Positions 8,648 to 16,669 of a DNA stretch of 64,000 nt are shown here, in pieces. Every line of letters begins with the position of its first letter. Within the stretch, counting starts at the first letter, position 1. Both the position numbers and the translations under genes were made by a program. Below the pieces are notes generated by a model. The model saw only the letters and a list, made by a program, of their open reading frames with translations, searched no databases and was not told the origin of the DNA. This DNA is from Sporomusaceae bacterium (GTDB taxonomy: Bacteria > Bacillota > Negativicutes > Sporomusales > UBA7701). The stretch is from NCBI GenBank assembly GCA_031460455.1, contig JAVKTQ010000014.1, positions 41,312 to 105,311 of the forward strand. Reading direction: 5' to 3'.

Positions 8648-8735
8648 TGTTTGAAAAGTATTTCGCCACCTATTAAGGCGAAGGAAACGAAAATGTTTCT
8701 TTTGTGGACATGCCACCAATGGCAGGTAATAGAGC
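8648..8735 (-). pseudogene. Second decayed DUF255/YyaL-like fragment
   Basis: The minus strand shows SITCHWWHVHK followed, after a frame change, by ETF and then VAKYFSN. These match the CHWCHVM..ESF...VAKYLN block of the YyaL family in the right order. It carries stops and frame shifts. A 15-bp segment (8710-8724) matches 4007-4021 at 14 of 15 positions; both copies encode the CHWCH motif. Confidence 0.55.
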
Positions 8736-8759
8736 ATAATACTCTAATCCATGGTATCA

Positions 8760-8834
8760 CTAACAAACGGGGTAGCACCAATTTTCCACTGCGGCGCGGG
8801 CGTAGCCGGGAACGTTAACGGCGGCGACTTTCAT
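8760..8834 (-). pseudogene. 5' stub of a DUF362 gene
   Basis: A minus-strand ATG at 8834 has a good GGGAG site 8 nt upstream and reads MKVAAVNVPGYARAAVENW before a stop after 24 codons. The first residues match the intact DUF362 protein (MKVAAVKVDSYTYEEV). It lies 20 nt downstream of the isochorismatase-like gene on the same strand, so it looks like the former third gene of that operon, cut short. Confidence 0.65.
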
Positions 8835-8853
8835 GACGACCACTCCCAGGGGG

Positions 8854-9426
8854 TTATTGGATCATGGCGAGTATTTCGCCGGTTGTGACGACGCGGCAGT
8901 ATTCGCCCTCAAGGTTGGCGAGCGACATGGCGTGGACTTCGGCGGCGCTCCGGAGGCGGCCGTCGTAGTCGGGGCGGGCGAAGGTGAAGGCGGCGTCGTG
9001 GGCGAGCCAGGTGTCGAAGCCGAGGTTGCCGGCCATGCGGACGGTTGCTTCGACGGAGTTGTTGGTGATGACGCCGCAGATGACGAGGCTTTGGGCGCCG
9101 GCGGCCCGCAGGGTTTCCGCCAGGCCGGTGCCGATGAAGGCGCTGTTGACGTGTTTGACGACGACTTGTTCGCCGGCGAGCGGCGCGGCGCAGGGTTTGA
9201 ATTCGCAGCCGGGCTGGCCGGGGCGATAGGTAGAGCCGGGCTCGACCGATTCGTGTTTGGCGTGGACGACGGTGCGCCCGGCACGGCGCCAGGCGGCGAG
9301 CAGGGCGGCGATGTTTTCCTCGGCACGGGGGTTGTTGCGCGGGCCGTGTTTGGCCCACGCGGGGTCGTCGATGGCCTGCTGGACGTCGATGATAAGCAGG
9401 GCGACGCTCTCCGGCAGGCCGTTCAC
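8854..9426 (-). CDS. Isochorismatase-like hydrolase with Ser at the usual Cys position
   Basis: A 190-residue alpha/beta protein of the cysteine-hydrolase superfamily. Asp14 (LLIIDVQ) and Lys91 are in place. The nucleophile loop, however, reads TNNSVEAT (about 121-128), with Ser124 where most members have Cys (T.xxCVxxT). It may be a variant subfamily with altered or no hydrolase activity. GTG start overlaps the stop of the OYE gene (GTGA), so the two are translationally coupled. Longer in-frame reading to 10374 is antisense-like shadow of the OYE gene and was discarded. Confidence 0.82.
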   Translation of the reverse strand: MNGLPESVALLIIDVQQAIDDPAWAKHGPRNNPRAEENIAALLAAWRRAGRTVVHAKHESVEPGSTYRPGQPGCEFKPCAAPLAGEQVVVKHVNSAFIGTGLAETLRAAGAQSLVICGVITNNSVEATVRMAGNLGFDTWLAHDAAFTFARPDYDGRLRSAAEVHAMSLANLEGEYCRVVTTGEILAMIQ

Positions 9427-10439
9427 AGGAATTTGCCCCGCAGGTAAGGCTCCGGCCAGTCGGTCTCCTGGCCGAGGACAAAGGCGGCCTTGCGCGGCCA
9501 GTAGGGGCTGCGCAGCAGCTCGCGGCCGAGGAAGACGAGGTCGACGCCGGTTTTGACGACCTGCTGGGCCTGGATGGGGTCGGTGATGAGGCCGCCGCCG
9601 ATGACGGGCAGGCCGGTTTTTTCTTTGATGGTGAGGGCGAAGGGTATCTGGTAGCCGGGGAAGGCCCGCGGCACGGCGGGGGTGACGGCGCCGGAGCTGA
9701 CGTTGACGATATCTATGCCTTCGCCTTTGACGAGGTTTAGCATGGCGGCCATCGATTCGGGGGTGTTGCCGCCTTCTTCCCAGTCGGAGGCCGAGACTCT
9801 GACGATGATCGGCATGGCGGCCGGGAGGACGGCGCGCACGGCGGCGACGATTTCGCCGAGCAGGCGGGCGCGACCCGCCGGAGAGCCGCCGTAGCCGTCG
9901 TCGCGCTTGTTGCTGAGGGGGGAGAGGAACTGGCTGATAAGGTAGCCGTGGGCGCCGTGGATTTCGACGGCGTCGTAGCCGGCGGCGGCGGCGCGGCGGG
10001 CGGCGGCGGCGAAGCGTTCGACGATGGCGGCGATGTCGTCTGCGGTGAGTTCGCGGGGGGTGCGGTGTTTGTCGCTGAAGGGAATGGCCGACGGTCCGAC
10101 TGGCTCGAGGTATTCGACTTCGCTTTTGCGCCCGGCGTGGTTGAGCTGGACGGCGATTTTGGCCCCGTACTGATGAGCAGCGGCGACGATGCGCGCCAGG
10201 CCGTCCCGCTGGCCGTCGTTCCATAGGCCGAGGTCGCGGGCGGTGATGCGGCCGCCGTCCTCGACGCCGGTGGCTTCCTGGATAATGAGCCCGACGCCGC
10301 CGACGGCGCGGGTGACGTAGTGGATGTAGTGCCAGTCGGTGGCGAGGCCCACGCGGCCGGCGACGTAGTTGCACATCGGCGGCATGACGATGCGGTTTTT
10401 CAGGGTCAGGCCCTTGGCGGTGAACGGGGTGAACAGCAT
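9423..10439 (-). CDS. Old Yellow Enzyme family NADH:flavin oxidoreductase (YqjM-like)
   Basis: A 338-residue FMN barrel of the YqjM/thermophilic-like OYE class. Cys23 and Tyr25 (PPMCNY) match the redox-tuning Cys and Tyr of YqjM. The substrate-binding histidine pair is in the HGAHGYLISQFLSP block, and the FMN phosphate region is at IGGGLITDP. It should reduce activated C=C bonds with NAD(P)H. First gene of a two-gene unit with the isochorismatase-like protein. Confidence 0.92.
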   Translation of the reverse strand: MLFTPFTAKGLTLKNRIVMPPMCNYVAGRVGLATDWHYIHYVTRAVGGVGLIIQEATGVEDGGRITARDLGLWNDGQRDGLARIVAAAHQYGAKIAVQLNHAGRKSEVEYLEPVGPSAIPFSDKHRTPRELTADDIAAIVERFAAAARRAAAAGYDAVEIHGAHGYLISQFLSPLSNKRDDGYGGSPAGRARLLGEIVAAVRAVLPAAMPIIVRVSASDWEEGGNTPESMAAMLNLVKGEGIDIVNVSSGAVTPAVPRAFPGYQIPFALTIKEKTGLPVIGGGLITDPIQAQQVVKTGVDLVFLGRELLRSPYWPRKAAFVLGQETDWPEPYLRGKFL

Positions 10440-10510
10440 TTTGTATGCCTCCCTCGGGTATGGTTTCTATTCAATATTTCCGGACGGAGGGTTTTTATTC
10501 CTGTTTCCGG

Positions 10511-10539
10511 CTGACACCTTACGGGAAAACTTCTATAAT
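10511..10539 (+). promoter_or_regulatory. Promoter of the NUDIX gene
   Basis: CTGACA (10511-10516) and TATAAT (10534-10539) are spaced by 17 nt, 45 nt ahead of the NUDIX start codon. Confidence 0.7.
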
Positions 10540-10583
10540 GGATTTGCCGGACGACAATATCGCCCGGGCGGAGGGAACAACCC

Positions 10584-11060
10584 ATGACTATGAATAAGAT
10601 CAGCGCCGGCCTGATGATGTTCCGGCGAAAAAACGGCGAGCTGGAGATATTCCTGGCCCACCCCGGCGGGCCTTACCTGAAGCATAAGGACCTTGGCTAC
10701 TGGGGCATCCCCAAGGGGGAGATCGAGGCCGGCGAGGATCTGCTGACGGCCGCCGTCCGCGAGTTTGCCGAGGAGACGGGCATGACGGCGGCGGGCGAGT
10801 TCCTGCCGCTGGGGTCGGTGGTGCAGGCGAGCGGCAAGACGGTGCACGCGTGGGCGTTCGCGGGCGAATGGGAGGATGGCCGGATTCCGGCGAGCAACCT
10901 TTTTCCGCTGGAGTGGCCGCCCAAGTCGGGGCGGGAGCAATGGTTCCCGGAGATCGACCAGGCGGCTTTTTTCCCCGTGCCGGCGGCGAAGCGTAAGATT
11001 AACCGCGCGCAGGGGGAGTTTATCGTGAGGCTGGAGATGCTACTTGGCGCCGGCCGGTGA
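10584..11060 (+). CDS. NUDIX hydrolase
   Basis: A 158-residue protein with a full NUDIX box, G45 to M67 (GEIEAGEDLLTAAVREFAEE and TGM), which fits Gx5Ex7REUxEExGU. The N-terminal strands and a YWGIPKG lead-in resemble Ap4A/(d)NTP house-cleaning NUDIX proteins of the YjhB/DUF4385-like type. The exact substrate cannot be read from sequence. ATG with GGAGG upstream; the gene is monocistronic or read through into the next small ORFs. Confidence 0.88.
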   Translation: MTMNKISAGLMMFRRKNGELEIFLAHPGGPYLKHKDLGYWGIPKGEIEAGEDLLTAAVREFAEETGMTAAGEFLPLGSVVQASGKTVHAWAFAGEWEDGRIPASNLFPLEWPPKSGREQWFPEIDQAAFFPVPAAKRKINRAQGEFIVRLEMLLGAGR

Positions 11061-11118
11061 GAATAGTATATATTTCACTCCTTTCCGGGCTACACTATCG
11101 GGGAAAGGGGTGATTGTT

Positions 11119-11244
11119 TTGCTTTCCCAGAGCGAGCAGTCTGTCAGCAGCCGCGAGGGCGCATCCTGCGCCGTCGATAAGGACGTGCTGAGCGGCGATG
11201 CCTGCGTGAAGTGCGGGTTCAAGTGTATCGCAGGATGCTCTTAG
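11119..11244 (+). CDS. Cysteine-rich micropeptide
   Basis: A 41-residue ORF with a TTG start after AAAGGGGTG (a GTG three codons earlier is also possible). The C-terminus carries five Cys in CAVDKDVLSGDACVKCGFKC and IAGCS. There is no signal peptide. It is followed 22 nt later by another tiny ORF with an excellent ribosome site. I do not recognise a family; metal binding or a modified peptide are possible. Short length limits confidence. Confidence 0.5.
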   Translation: MLSQSEQSVSSREGASCAVDKDVLSGDACVKCGFKCIAGCS

Positions 11245-11266
11245 CGAGCGGTGAGGAGGAATAACG

Positions 11267-11389
11267 ATGGCCAAAAATAAGGACAAAATCGCGCAGGGTA
11301 GCCCGGTGCAGGGCGATTTCGCCGCATTCTCCGGCTTCGAGGAGAAGTGCGGCGGCGGCAAGGGCGGCAAAAACAAGGGAAATAAGTAG
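11267..11389 (+). CDS. Basic Gly/Lys-rich micropeptide
   Basis: A 40-residue ORF, ATG at 11267 with GAGGAGGA 7 nt upstream. It ends in a Gly/Lys-rich tail (CGGGKGGKNKGNK). The strong ribosome site, the short gap to the preceding micropeptide and the following hairpin argue that it is translated. No family recognised. Confidence 0.5.
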   Translation: MAKNKDKIAQGSPVQGDFAAFSGFEEKCGGGKGGKNKGNK

Positions 11390-11390
11390 A

Positions 11391-11416
11391 CGAAAGGGTG
11401 GGGAACCACCCTTTCG
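11391..11416 (+). terminator. Hairpin after the two micropeptides
   Basis: An 11-bp perfect stem CGAAAGGGTGG/CCACCCTTTCG with a GGAA loop directly follows the stop at 11389. The T-run is poor, so termination may be partial. Confidence 0.5.
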
Positions 11417-11527
11417 CTTGCGGTTAACGGCAGGGAAATATTTGCCGGCAGCGAATTAATTGCAGTAGACATCGGCGGCGTCACGCGCATCGACCGGTAT
11501 TCAATATTCGATTGGAGGAAACGTCCT

Positions 11528-12364
11528 ATGGCTAAGCAGAAGGTGACAATCCCCTCGCTCAAAGAGATGAAGGAGCAGGGCAAGAAAATCCGCATGGTAA
11601 CGGCCTACGATTATCCGACCGGCATTCTGGTGGACAAGACCGACATCGAGCTAATCCTTGTCGGCGATTCGCTGGGCATGGTGGTGCTGGGTTACGACGG
11701 CACGGTGCCGGTAACGATGGACGAGATGATCCACCATTGCAAGGCGACGGTGCGCGGCGCGAAGAATACGCTGATCGTCGGCGACCTGCCGTTCGGCTCG
11801 TACAATATGAGCATCAGCGACGCGGTTTATAACGCCACCAGGATGATGAAGGAGGGCGGCGCCGACTGCATTAAGCTGGAGGGCGGCCTGACGGTGGTTG
11901 AGACGGTCAGGGCGATCGTCAACGGCGGCATCCCGGTAATGGCCCATATCGGCCTTACGCCGCAGACGGCTTCGGCTCTCGGCGGCTTCAAGGTGCAGGG
12001 CAAAGATACGGCCGCGGCCGAGCGGATGATCAACGAGGCGCTGAAGCTGGAAGAGGCCGGCGCGTTCGCGATTGTGCTTGAGGCTATCCCCGCGCCGCTG
12101 GCGGAGATCATTACCAAGAAGCTGACCATCCCGACAATCGGCATCGGCGCCGGTGTCCACTGCGACGGCCAGGTGCTTGTCACCCACGATCTTATCGGTC
12201 TGTTCGACCGCTTCGTGCCGAAGTTCGTCAAGCAGTACGCGAATGTCAGCCAGGATATCGTCGCCGCTTTTAACGCTTACGCCGAGGAAGTGGCCACCGG
12301 CAAGTTCCCCGGGCCGGAGCACAGCTTCACGATGAAGGACGAAGTGCTCAAACGGCTCTATTAA
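11528..12364 (+). CDS. panB: 3-methyl-2-oxobutanoate hydroxymethyltransferase
   Basis: A 278-residue PanB of normal length. It makes ketopantoate from 2-oxoisovalerate and methylene-tetrahydrofolate, the first committed pantothenate step. The Mg-binding segments GDSLGM (about 47-52) and GDLPFGSY (about 82-89) are present, as are KLEGG and the catalytic-Glu region VLEAIPAPLA. ATG after GGAGGAAACGTCCT. The next gene, panE, starts 15 nt downstream, giving a panB-panE unit. Its substrate comes from the valine branch encoded at 27.8-33.5 kb. Confidence 0.97.
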   Translation: MAKQKVTIPSLKEMKEQGKKIRMVTAYDYPTGILVDKTDIELILVGDSLGMVVLGYDGTVPVTMDEMIHHCKATVRGAKNTLIVGDLPFGSYNMSISDAVYNATRMMKEGGADCIKLEGGLTVVETVRAIVNGGIPVMAHIGLTPQTASALGGFKVQGKDTAAAERMINEALKLEEAGAFAIVLEAIPAPLAEIITKKLTIPTIGIGAGVHCDGQVLVTHDLIGLFDRFVPKFVKQYANVSQDIVAAFNAYAEEVATGKFPGPEHSFTMKDEVLKRLY

Positions 12365-12379
12365 CCCGGGGGTGAGACT

Positions 12380-13309
12380 GTGAAAATCGCCATCATCGGC
12401 GCCGGCGCCATGGGCAGCCTTTTCGGCGGACGCCTGGCGCTGGCGGGGGAAGAGGTCTGGCTGCTGGACGTGTGGGAAGAGCATGTCCGGACCATAAACG
12501 ACAAGGGGCTTTCGATTGCCTCGCCGGCCGGGGATATCGTGGCCCGGCCGAAGGCGACGACCAGATTGGAGGACATCGGCGCCGCCGAGCTGGCGATCAT
12601 TTTCGTGAAGTCGACCGCGACCGCCAATGCGGCCGCGACGGCCGCCGCCCTGCTCGGCCCGGATACGGCGGTACTGACCCTCCAGAACGGCTACGGCAAC
12701 GCCGAGACGATTGCCGCGGCGGTAGGCGCCGCCAGGGTGATTGCCGGAACGACCGCCCAGGGGGCGACGCTGCTGGGGCCGGGACGGATTATGCACGGCG
12801 GCAGCGGCGAGACACATATCGGCGAGATGGGCGGCGGACTGACCGAGCGCCTGCAGAAGATCGCCGCCTGTCTTACGAAGGCCGGTATTACGACAATCGC
12901 CGACGACAATGTGGCGTCGCTTATCTGGGGCAAGCTGATCGTCAATGTGGGCATCAACGCGCTCACCGGTATCACCGGCCTGAAGAACGGCGAGCTGGCT
13001 GACCATGAGGAGACCAGGCAGGTGCTGGCGATGGCGGTGGAGGAGGCGGTGAGGGTGGCGGACGCCGCCGGGGTGAAGCTGCCGTATGGCAATCCGGTGG
13101 AGAAGGTGCTGGCCGTCGCCGTAGCCACGGCCCAGAATCGCTCGTCGATGCTGCAGGATCTGTCGGGGGGCCGGATGACGGAGATCGAGGCGATCAACGG
13201 CGCGCTTGTCCGCGAGGGCGAGCGCTTCGGGGTGCCGACGCCGGTCAACCGGGTGCTGACGCTGCTGATCAAGGCGCTGGAGAAACTGCCACGCGATAAT
13301 CGCCAATAA
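12380..13309 (+). CDS. panE: 2-dehydropantoate 2-reductase
   Basis: A 309-residue NADPH-dependent ketopantoate reductase. The Rossmann motif GAGAMGSLFGG is at residues 7-17. The catalytic-Lys segment WGKLIVNVGINALT (about 174-187) and a C-terminal SSMLQDLSGGRMTEIEAING block (about 253-272) are intact. GTG start after GGGGGTGAGACT. It forms pantoate from the PanB product. A strong terminator follows at 13330. Confidence 0.95.
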   Translation: MKIAIIGAGAMGSLFGGRLALAGEEVWLLDVWEEHVRTINDKGLSIASPAGDIVARPKATTRLEDIGAAELAIIFVKSTATANAAATAAALLGPDTAVLTLQNGYGNAETIAAAVGAARVIAGTTAQGATLLGPGRIMHGGSGETHIGEMGGGLTERLQKIAACLTKAGITTIADDNVASLIWGKLIVNVGINALTGITGLKNGELADHEETRQVLAMAVEEAVRVADAAGVKLPYGNPVEKVLAVAVATAQNRSSMLQDLSGGRMTEIEAINGALVREGERFGVPTPVNRVLTLLIKALEKLPRDNRQ

Positions 13310-13329
13310 AGAAGGCTCTGGTATGAAAG

Positions 13330-13369
13330 CCCCCGCCTCACTGCGCAGTGAGGCGGGGGTTTTGTTTTC
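13330..13369 (+). terminator. Intrinsic terminator of panB-panE
   Basis: A 15-bp GC-rich self-complementary stem (CCCCCGCCTCACTGC and its complement) is followed by TTTTGTTTT. Confidence 0.9.
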
Positions 13370-13431
13370 ACAGGGGCGAACGGGTCGCCAGCTGCATACC
13401 TTGTAGCATCTTAGGAAAGGAGCGACCCTGC

Positions 13432-13689
13432 ATGTGGAAGCTTGTCGTCAACGCCCCGAACGTGTGCGTCGGGGCGATCACGGTCGTTTTCCTGTTCATC
13501 TGGCTGGCGGCCTGGACGCTGAACGCGCTTAAGAATACTCATTTCGATCTCAACAGCTTACGGGATATGTATATCTGGCTGATGACCCAGCTTAACGCGA
13601 CCCATGCGATCAACTCGGTCTTCAACAGCCCCCGCGGCAATATGCCCCGCTGGGACGAACCGCCCACCGCCCGCTCTAACGGCGACTGA
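13432..13689 (+). CDS. Small single-pass membrane protein, unknown
   Basis: An 85-residue ORF, ATG after GGAAAGGAGC. Residues 9-30 form one hydrophobic membrane span (VGAITVVFLFIWLAAWTL). The rest is polar and ends Pro/Arg-rich. I recognise no family. Its stop overlaps the 3' end of the convergent hexokinase gene by 14 nt, which is unusual but possible. GC content matches the neighbours. Confidence 0.55.
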   Translation: MWKLVVNAPNVCVGAITVVFLFIWLAAWTLNALKNTHFDLNSLRDMYIWLMTQLNATHAINSVFNSPRGNMPRWDEPPTARSNGD

Positions 13690-14851
13690 CGGTCAGCGCG
13701 GCGGCGACAGCCGCCCCTGCCCCGGAACCGTCTTTAACGAGGACGGGGGAGGCGCCGAGCGCGGCGGCCAGCATTCCGGCGTAGCCGGGCATTTTTTCGT
13801 ACAGCGAGCCGTCGATAGCGACGGTGTGTTTGTATTTTCGGCCTGGGTCGATGTGAGTGAGGACGCTGCGGAAGGTGGCGGCGACCAGCCGGGCGGAGCG
13901 CCCGGCGACGAGGGTGGCGAGACGGCGGCGCAGGCCGTCGGGTTCCGCCAGCCAGCGGGCAAGATCTTCGGCGGTAAGCGAGTAGGGCGGGCCGGTCTCG
14001 CCGCCGGCGTCGGCGACGATAAGGCGGGCGATTTCGCCGAGGTAGCGGCCGGCGACCGCCTTTTCGAGGCGCTGGGCGCCGGGGTGTTCGCTGGCGGTGT
14101 CAAGGGCGTCGTCCCAGGAGCTGAGGGGCAGGGCGGCGAAGTTGCCTGATTCCATGTTGATGATGGTGTCGCGGGCGTCGTCGTAGTAGCAGGTGTTGTG
14201 GCCGGTGCCGCAGATGGCGGCGATGTCGGCGCTGCCGTCGCGATAGGCGGCGGCGAGCATGGTGCCGACGGTGTCGTTGATGACGGCGACGGGCCGTACC
14301 CGCGCGAGGCCCCGGCGGGCGAGGGCGGCGGCCAGCAGGCCGCTCACTTCGCGGCCTTCGACGCCGGCGGTCTTTATTTCCTTTGTCCAGCCGAGGAGGA
14401 CGGCGTGGCCGAGGTCGGGCTGGCGGCACGGGAAGGAGAAGGTGTGGCCGAGAAGGTAGTCGCGTCCGTCGTCGACGAGGGCGGCGATCTGGGCGGCGAG
14501 GAAGTCGAAGAGCTGCTCGCCGGTGACGGCGGCGGCCGTATAGTCGTAGGCGCCCGCCGGGTCGCGGAGCGGGGCGGCGGTCTGGCTGCGGACGAGCCAT
14601 TTCCCCTGCCCCTGGAGTTCGATGAGCTGGACGCGGACATTGCTGCCGCCGAAGTCGAGGGCGAGAAAGAGGCCGCGCTCGTCGCCGGTCGGCTTGCCGA
14701 GGTGGGAGGGCAGCATTTTGAGAGAGCTCTGTTCGCCGGCCAGCCCGGCGGTCATGGCGGCGCGAAAATCGGCGACGACGGCCTCCTCCTGGGCGGGGGT
14801 GAGGGTGAGGGCGCGCTCGGCGCGGGCAAGGATACCGGCGGGGATGTGCAT
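13676..14851 (-). CDS. Eukaryote-type hexokinase
   Basis: A 391-residue sugar kinase of the hexokinase (not ROK/glucokinase) family. Phosphate-1 motif LALDFGGSNVRVQ lies near 68-80, the sugar-binding segment FSFPCRQ near 140, the catalytic Asp in INDTVGTMLAA near 191-201, and the phosphate-2 motif GTGHNTCY near 216. It should phosphorylate hexoses with ATP. Length is about 15% below yeast or human half-enzymes. Family members are scattered in anaerobic Firmicutes. Upstream lies palindromic repeat R1. Confidence 0.85.
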   Translation of the reverse strand: MHIPAGILARAERALTLTPAQEEAVVADFRAAMTAGLAGEQSSLKMLPSHLGKPTGDERGLFLALDFGGSNVRVQLIELQGQGKWLVRSQTAAPLRDPAGAYDYTAAAVTGEQLFDFLAAQIAALVDDGRDYLLGHTFSFPCRQPDLGHAVLLGWTKEIKTAGVEGREVSGLLAAALARRGLARVRPVAVINDTVGTMLAAAYRDGSADIAAICGTGHNTCYYDDARDTIINMESGNFAALPLSSWDDALDTASEHPGAQRLEKAVAGRYLGEIARLIVADAGGETGPPYSLTAEDLARWLAEPDGLRRRLATLVAGRSARLVAATFRSVLTHIDPGRKYKHTVAIDGSLYEKMPGYAGMLAAALGASPVLVKDGSGAGAAVAAALTVSRR

Positions 14852-14879
14852 GGCGATGCCTCCTCCAAAGGTTATCCCT

Positions 14880-15060
14880 GCGGCGGCCTAGAAGGCTCCA
14901 GATGCAAGGCGCACCGGATAAGCAGACACACAACGCTTTAGCGTTGATGTGGTCGCTTATACCCGGAAGGGTGCGAACGCGCCGCGACGCGTACTTGGTT
15001 GCGTACGCTAGCAAGCGCTCTGAAGAGCAACGCCGCAGATGGACCTTATAGGCTGCCGCG
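14880..15060. repeat. Palindromic intergenic repeat R1
   Basis: The longest member (about 180 bp) of a four-copy family. The ends are imperfect inverted repeats (GCGGCGGCC..GGCTCCAGATGC against GCAGATGG.CC..GGCTGCCGC). The interior has its own palindromes (AACGCTTTAGCGTT and a GCGTAC..GTACGC pair). It ends 3 nt before the pdxT terminator. Confidence 0.75.
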
Positions 15061-15062
15061 AA

Positions 15063-15099
15063 AAGGGCCAGCGAATATGTAATATATTCGCTGGCCCTT
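15063..15099 (-). terminator. Intrinsic terminator of pdxS-pdxT
   Basis: A near-perfect stem of about 17 bp (AAGGGCCAGCGAATAT and complement) is followed by a T-run on the minus strand. Confidence 0.85.
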
Positions 15100-15102
15100 C
15101 TA

Positions 15103-15678
15103 TTATGCCTTGCCTTGGATCATTTCTAGGAAATATTTGTGGATACGGTCGTCGTCGGTGAGTTCGGGATGGAAGGCGGTAACGAGGAATTTGCCCTGGC
15201 GGGCGATGACGATGTGGTCGCCGACGGCGGCCAGCACTTTGACGTCCGGCCCGGCGTTTTCGATGAAGGGGGCGCGGATAAACACAGCTCTCACCGGTTC
15301 GGCGCCGAATTCGGGGACATTAAGGTCGGCTTCGAAGCTCTCGCGCTGGCGGCCGAAGGCGTTGCGCCGCACGGTGGCGTCCATGAGGCCGAGGCGCGGC
15401 TGGTCGCTGCCGACGATCTCCCTGGCAAGGAGGATCATGCCGGCGCAGGTGCCGTAGACGGCCATGCCGGCGGCGGCACGTTCCTTGATTTTATCCATGA
15501 GGCCCCATTCGACAAGCAGTTTGCCGATAGTGGTGCTTTCACCGCCGGGGATGACGAGGCCGGCGAGGTCGTCGAGGTCTTCGGGTTTCCTGACTTCGAC
15601 GGCTTCAGCGCCGCAGCGCTCCAGCATCCAGCGGTGTTCGCGGAAGGCGCCCTGGAGGGCGAGTACGCCGATTTTCAC
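15103..15678 (-). CDS. pdxT: Pyridoxal 5'-phosphate synthase glutaminase subunit
   Basis: A 191-residue class I glutaminase that feeds ammonia to PdxS. The nucleophile is Cys78 (GTCAGM), the catalytic His/Glu are H170 and E172 (FHPEL), and the oxyanion loop is PGGEST at 44-49. It starts 2 nt after the pdxS stop, so the two subunits are made together. Preceded on the same strand by the MocR regulator gene. Confidence 0.96.
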   Translation of the reverse strand: MKIGVLALQGAFREHRWMLERCGAEAVEVRKPEDLDDLAGLVIPGGESTTIGKLLVEWGLMDKIKERAAAGMAVYGTCAGMILLAREIVGSDQPRLGLMDATVRRNAFGRQRESFEADLNVPEFGAEPVRAVFIRAPFIENAGPDVKVLAAVGDHIVIARQGKFLVTAFHPELTDDDRIHKYFLEMIQGKA

Positions 15679-15680
15679 TG

Positions 15681-16562
15681 TTACCAGCCCCGCTCCTGCA
15701 TCCGCTCATGGGGCGCGATGGTGGAAATCTCCAGACCAGGCATGGCTTCGCCCAACCCGCGGGAGACTTCGGCGAGGACTTTGGGGTCGTTGTAGTAGGT
15801 GGTGGCGGCGACGATGGCTTTGGCCCTGGCGGCCGGGTCGCCGGATTTGAAGATGCCCGAGCCGACGAAGATGCCGTCGCAGCCGAGCTGCATCATGAGG
15901 GCGGCGTCAGCCGGGGTGGCGATACCGCCGGCGGCGAAGTTGACAACCGGCAGACGGCCGAGTTTCTTGGTTTCTTGGACTAGGTCGATGGGGGCGGCGA
16001 TGTTTTTGGCAAAGGCGGCGACTTCTTCTTCGGGGAGGTTCTGAAGGAGGCGGATTTCGCTCATGACCATGCGGATATGCTTGACGGCTTCGACGACGTT
16101 GCCGGTGCCGGGCTCGCCTTTGGTGCGGATCATGGCCGCGCCTTCGCCGATGCGGCGGAGCGCTTCGCCGAGGTTTTTGGCGCCGCAGACGAAGGGTACC
16201 TTGAAGTCGTGTTTGTTGATGTGGTATTTGTCGTCGGCGGGGGTGAGGACTTCGCTCTCGTCGATGTAGTCGGCGCCGAGGGCCTCGAGGATGCGGGCCT
16301 CGACGAAGTGGCCGATGCGCGCTTTGGCCATGACGGGAATAGTGACGACTTCCATTATTTTCTGGATGATGGTAGGGTCGGCCATGCGGGCGACGCCGCC
16401 GGCGGCGCGGATGTCGGCCGGGACCCTCTCAAGGGCCATTACGGCGCAGGCGCCGGCCTGTTCGGCGATTTTAGCCTGTTCGGGGGTGGTTACGTCCATG
16501 ATTACGCCGCCTTTGAGCATTTCCGCCAGGCCGGCTTTTACGCGAAAAGTTCCTTGTTCCAT
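15681..16562 (-). CDS. pdxS: Pyridoxal 5'-phosphate synthase lyase subunit
   Basis: A 293-residue PdxS. It condenses ribose 5-phosphate, glyceraldehyde 3-phosphate and ammonia into PLP. Asp23, Lys80 (VMAKARIGH) and Lys148 ([12 protein letters not shown]), the sites of the covalent intermediates, are all present. An in-frame ATG 13 codons upstream would overlap the AGGAGG site, so the start at 16562 is chosen. It lies 107 nt after the MocR-type gene, which is likely its regulator. Confidence 0.97.
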   Translation of the reverse strand: MEQGTFRVKAGLAEMLKGGVIMDVTTPEQAKIAEQAGACAVMALERVPADIRAAGGVARMADPTIIQKIMEVVTIPVMAKARIGHFVEARILEALGADYIDESEVLTPADDKYHINKHDFKVPFVCGAKNLGEALRRIGEGAAMIRTKGEPGTGNVVEAVKHIRMVMSEIRLLQNLPEEEVAAFAKNIAAPIDLVQETKKLGRLPVVNFAAGGIATPADAALMMQLGCDGIFVGSGIFKSGDPAARAKAIVAATTYYNDPKVLAEVSRGLGEAMPGLEISTIAPHERMQERGW

Positions 16563-16669
16563 TGTGTTTCTACCTCCTGTATCGTGCATCAACTTTAACA
16601 TGGGGCCATTTCCGGCAATTTATACGACGGTCAGCCGGCTATTGCCGCCGGTTCCGAGTATTTTTCCGT

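Noticed and set aside
4007..8724. The 15-bp near-repeat as a transposon target-site duplication
   Set aside because: Both copies fall in the coding part of the same protein motif (CHWCH), so common ancestry explains them; there are no terminal inverted repeats.
9427..10374. N-terminal extension of the isochorismatase reading frame to 506 codons
   Set aside because: It is the Arg/Pro-rich out-of-frame shadow of the OYE gene on the same strand; the real start is the GTG at 9426.
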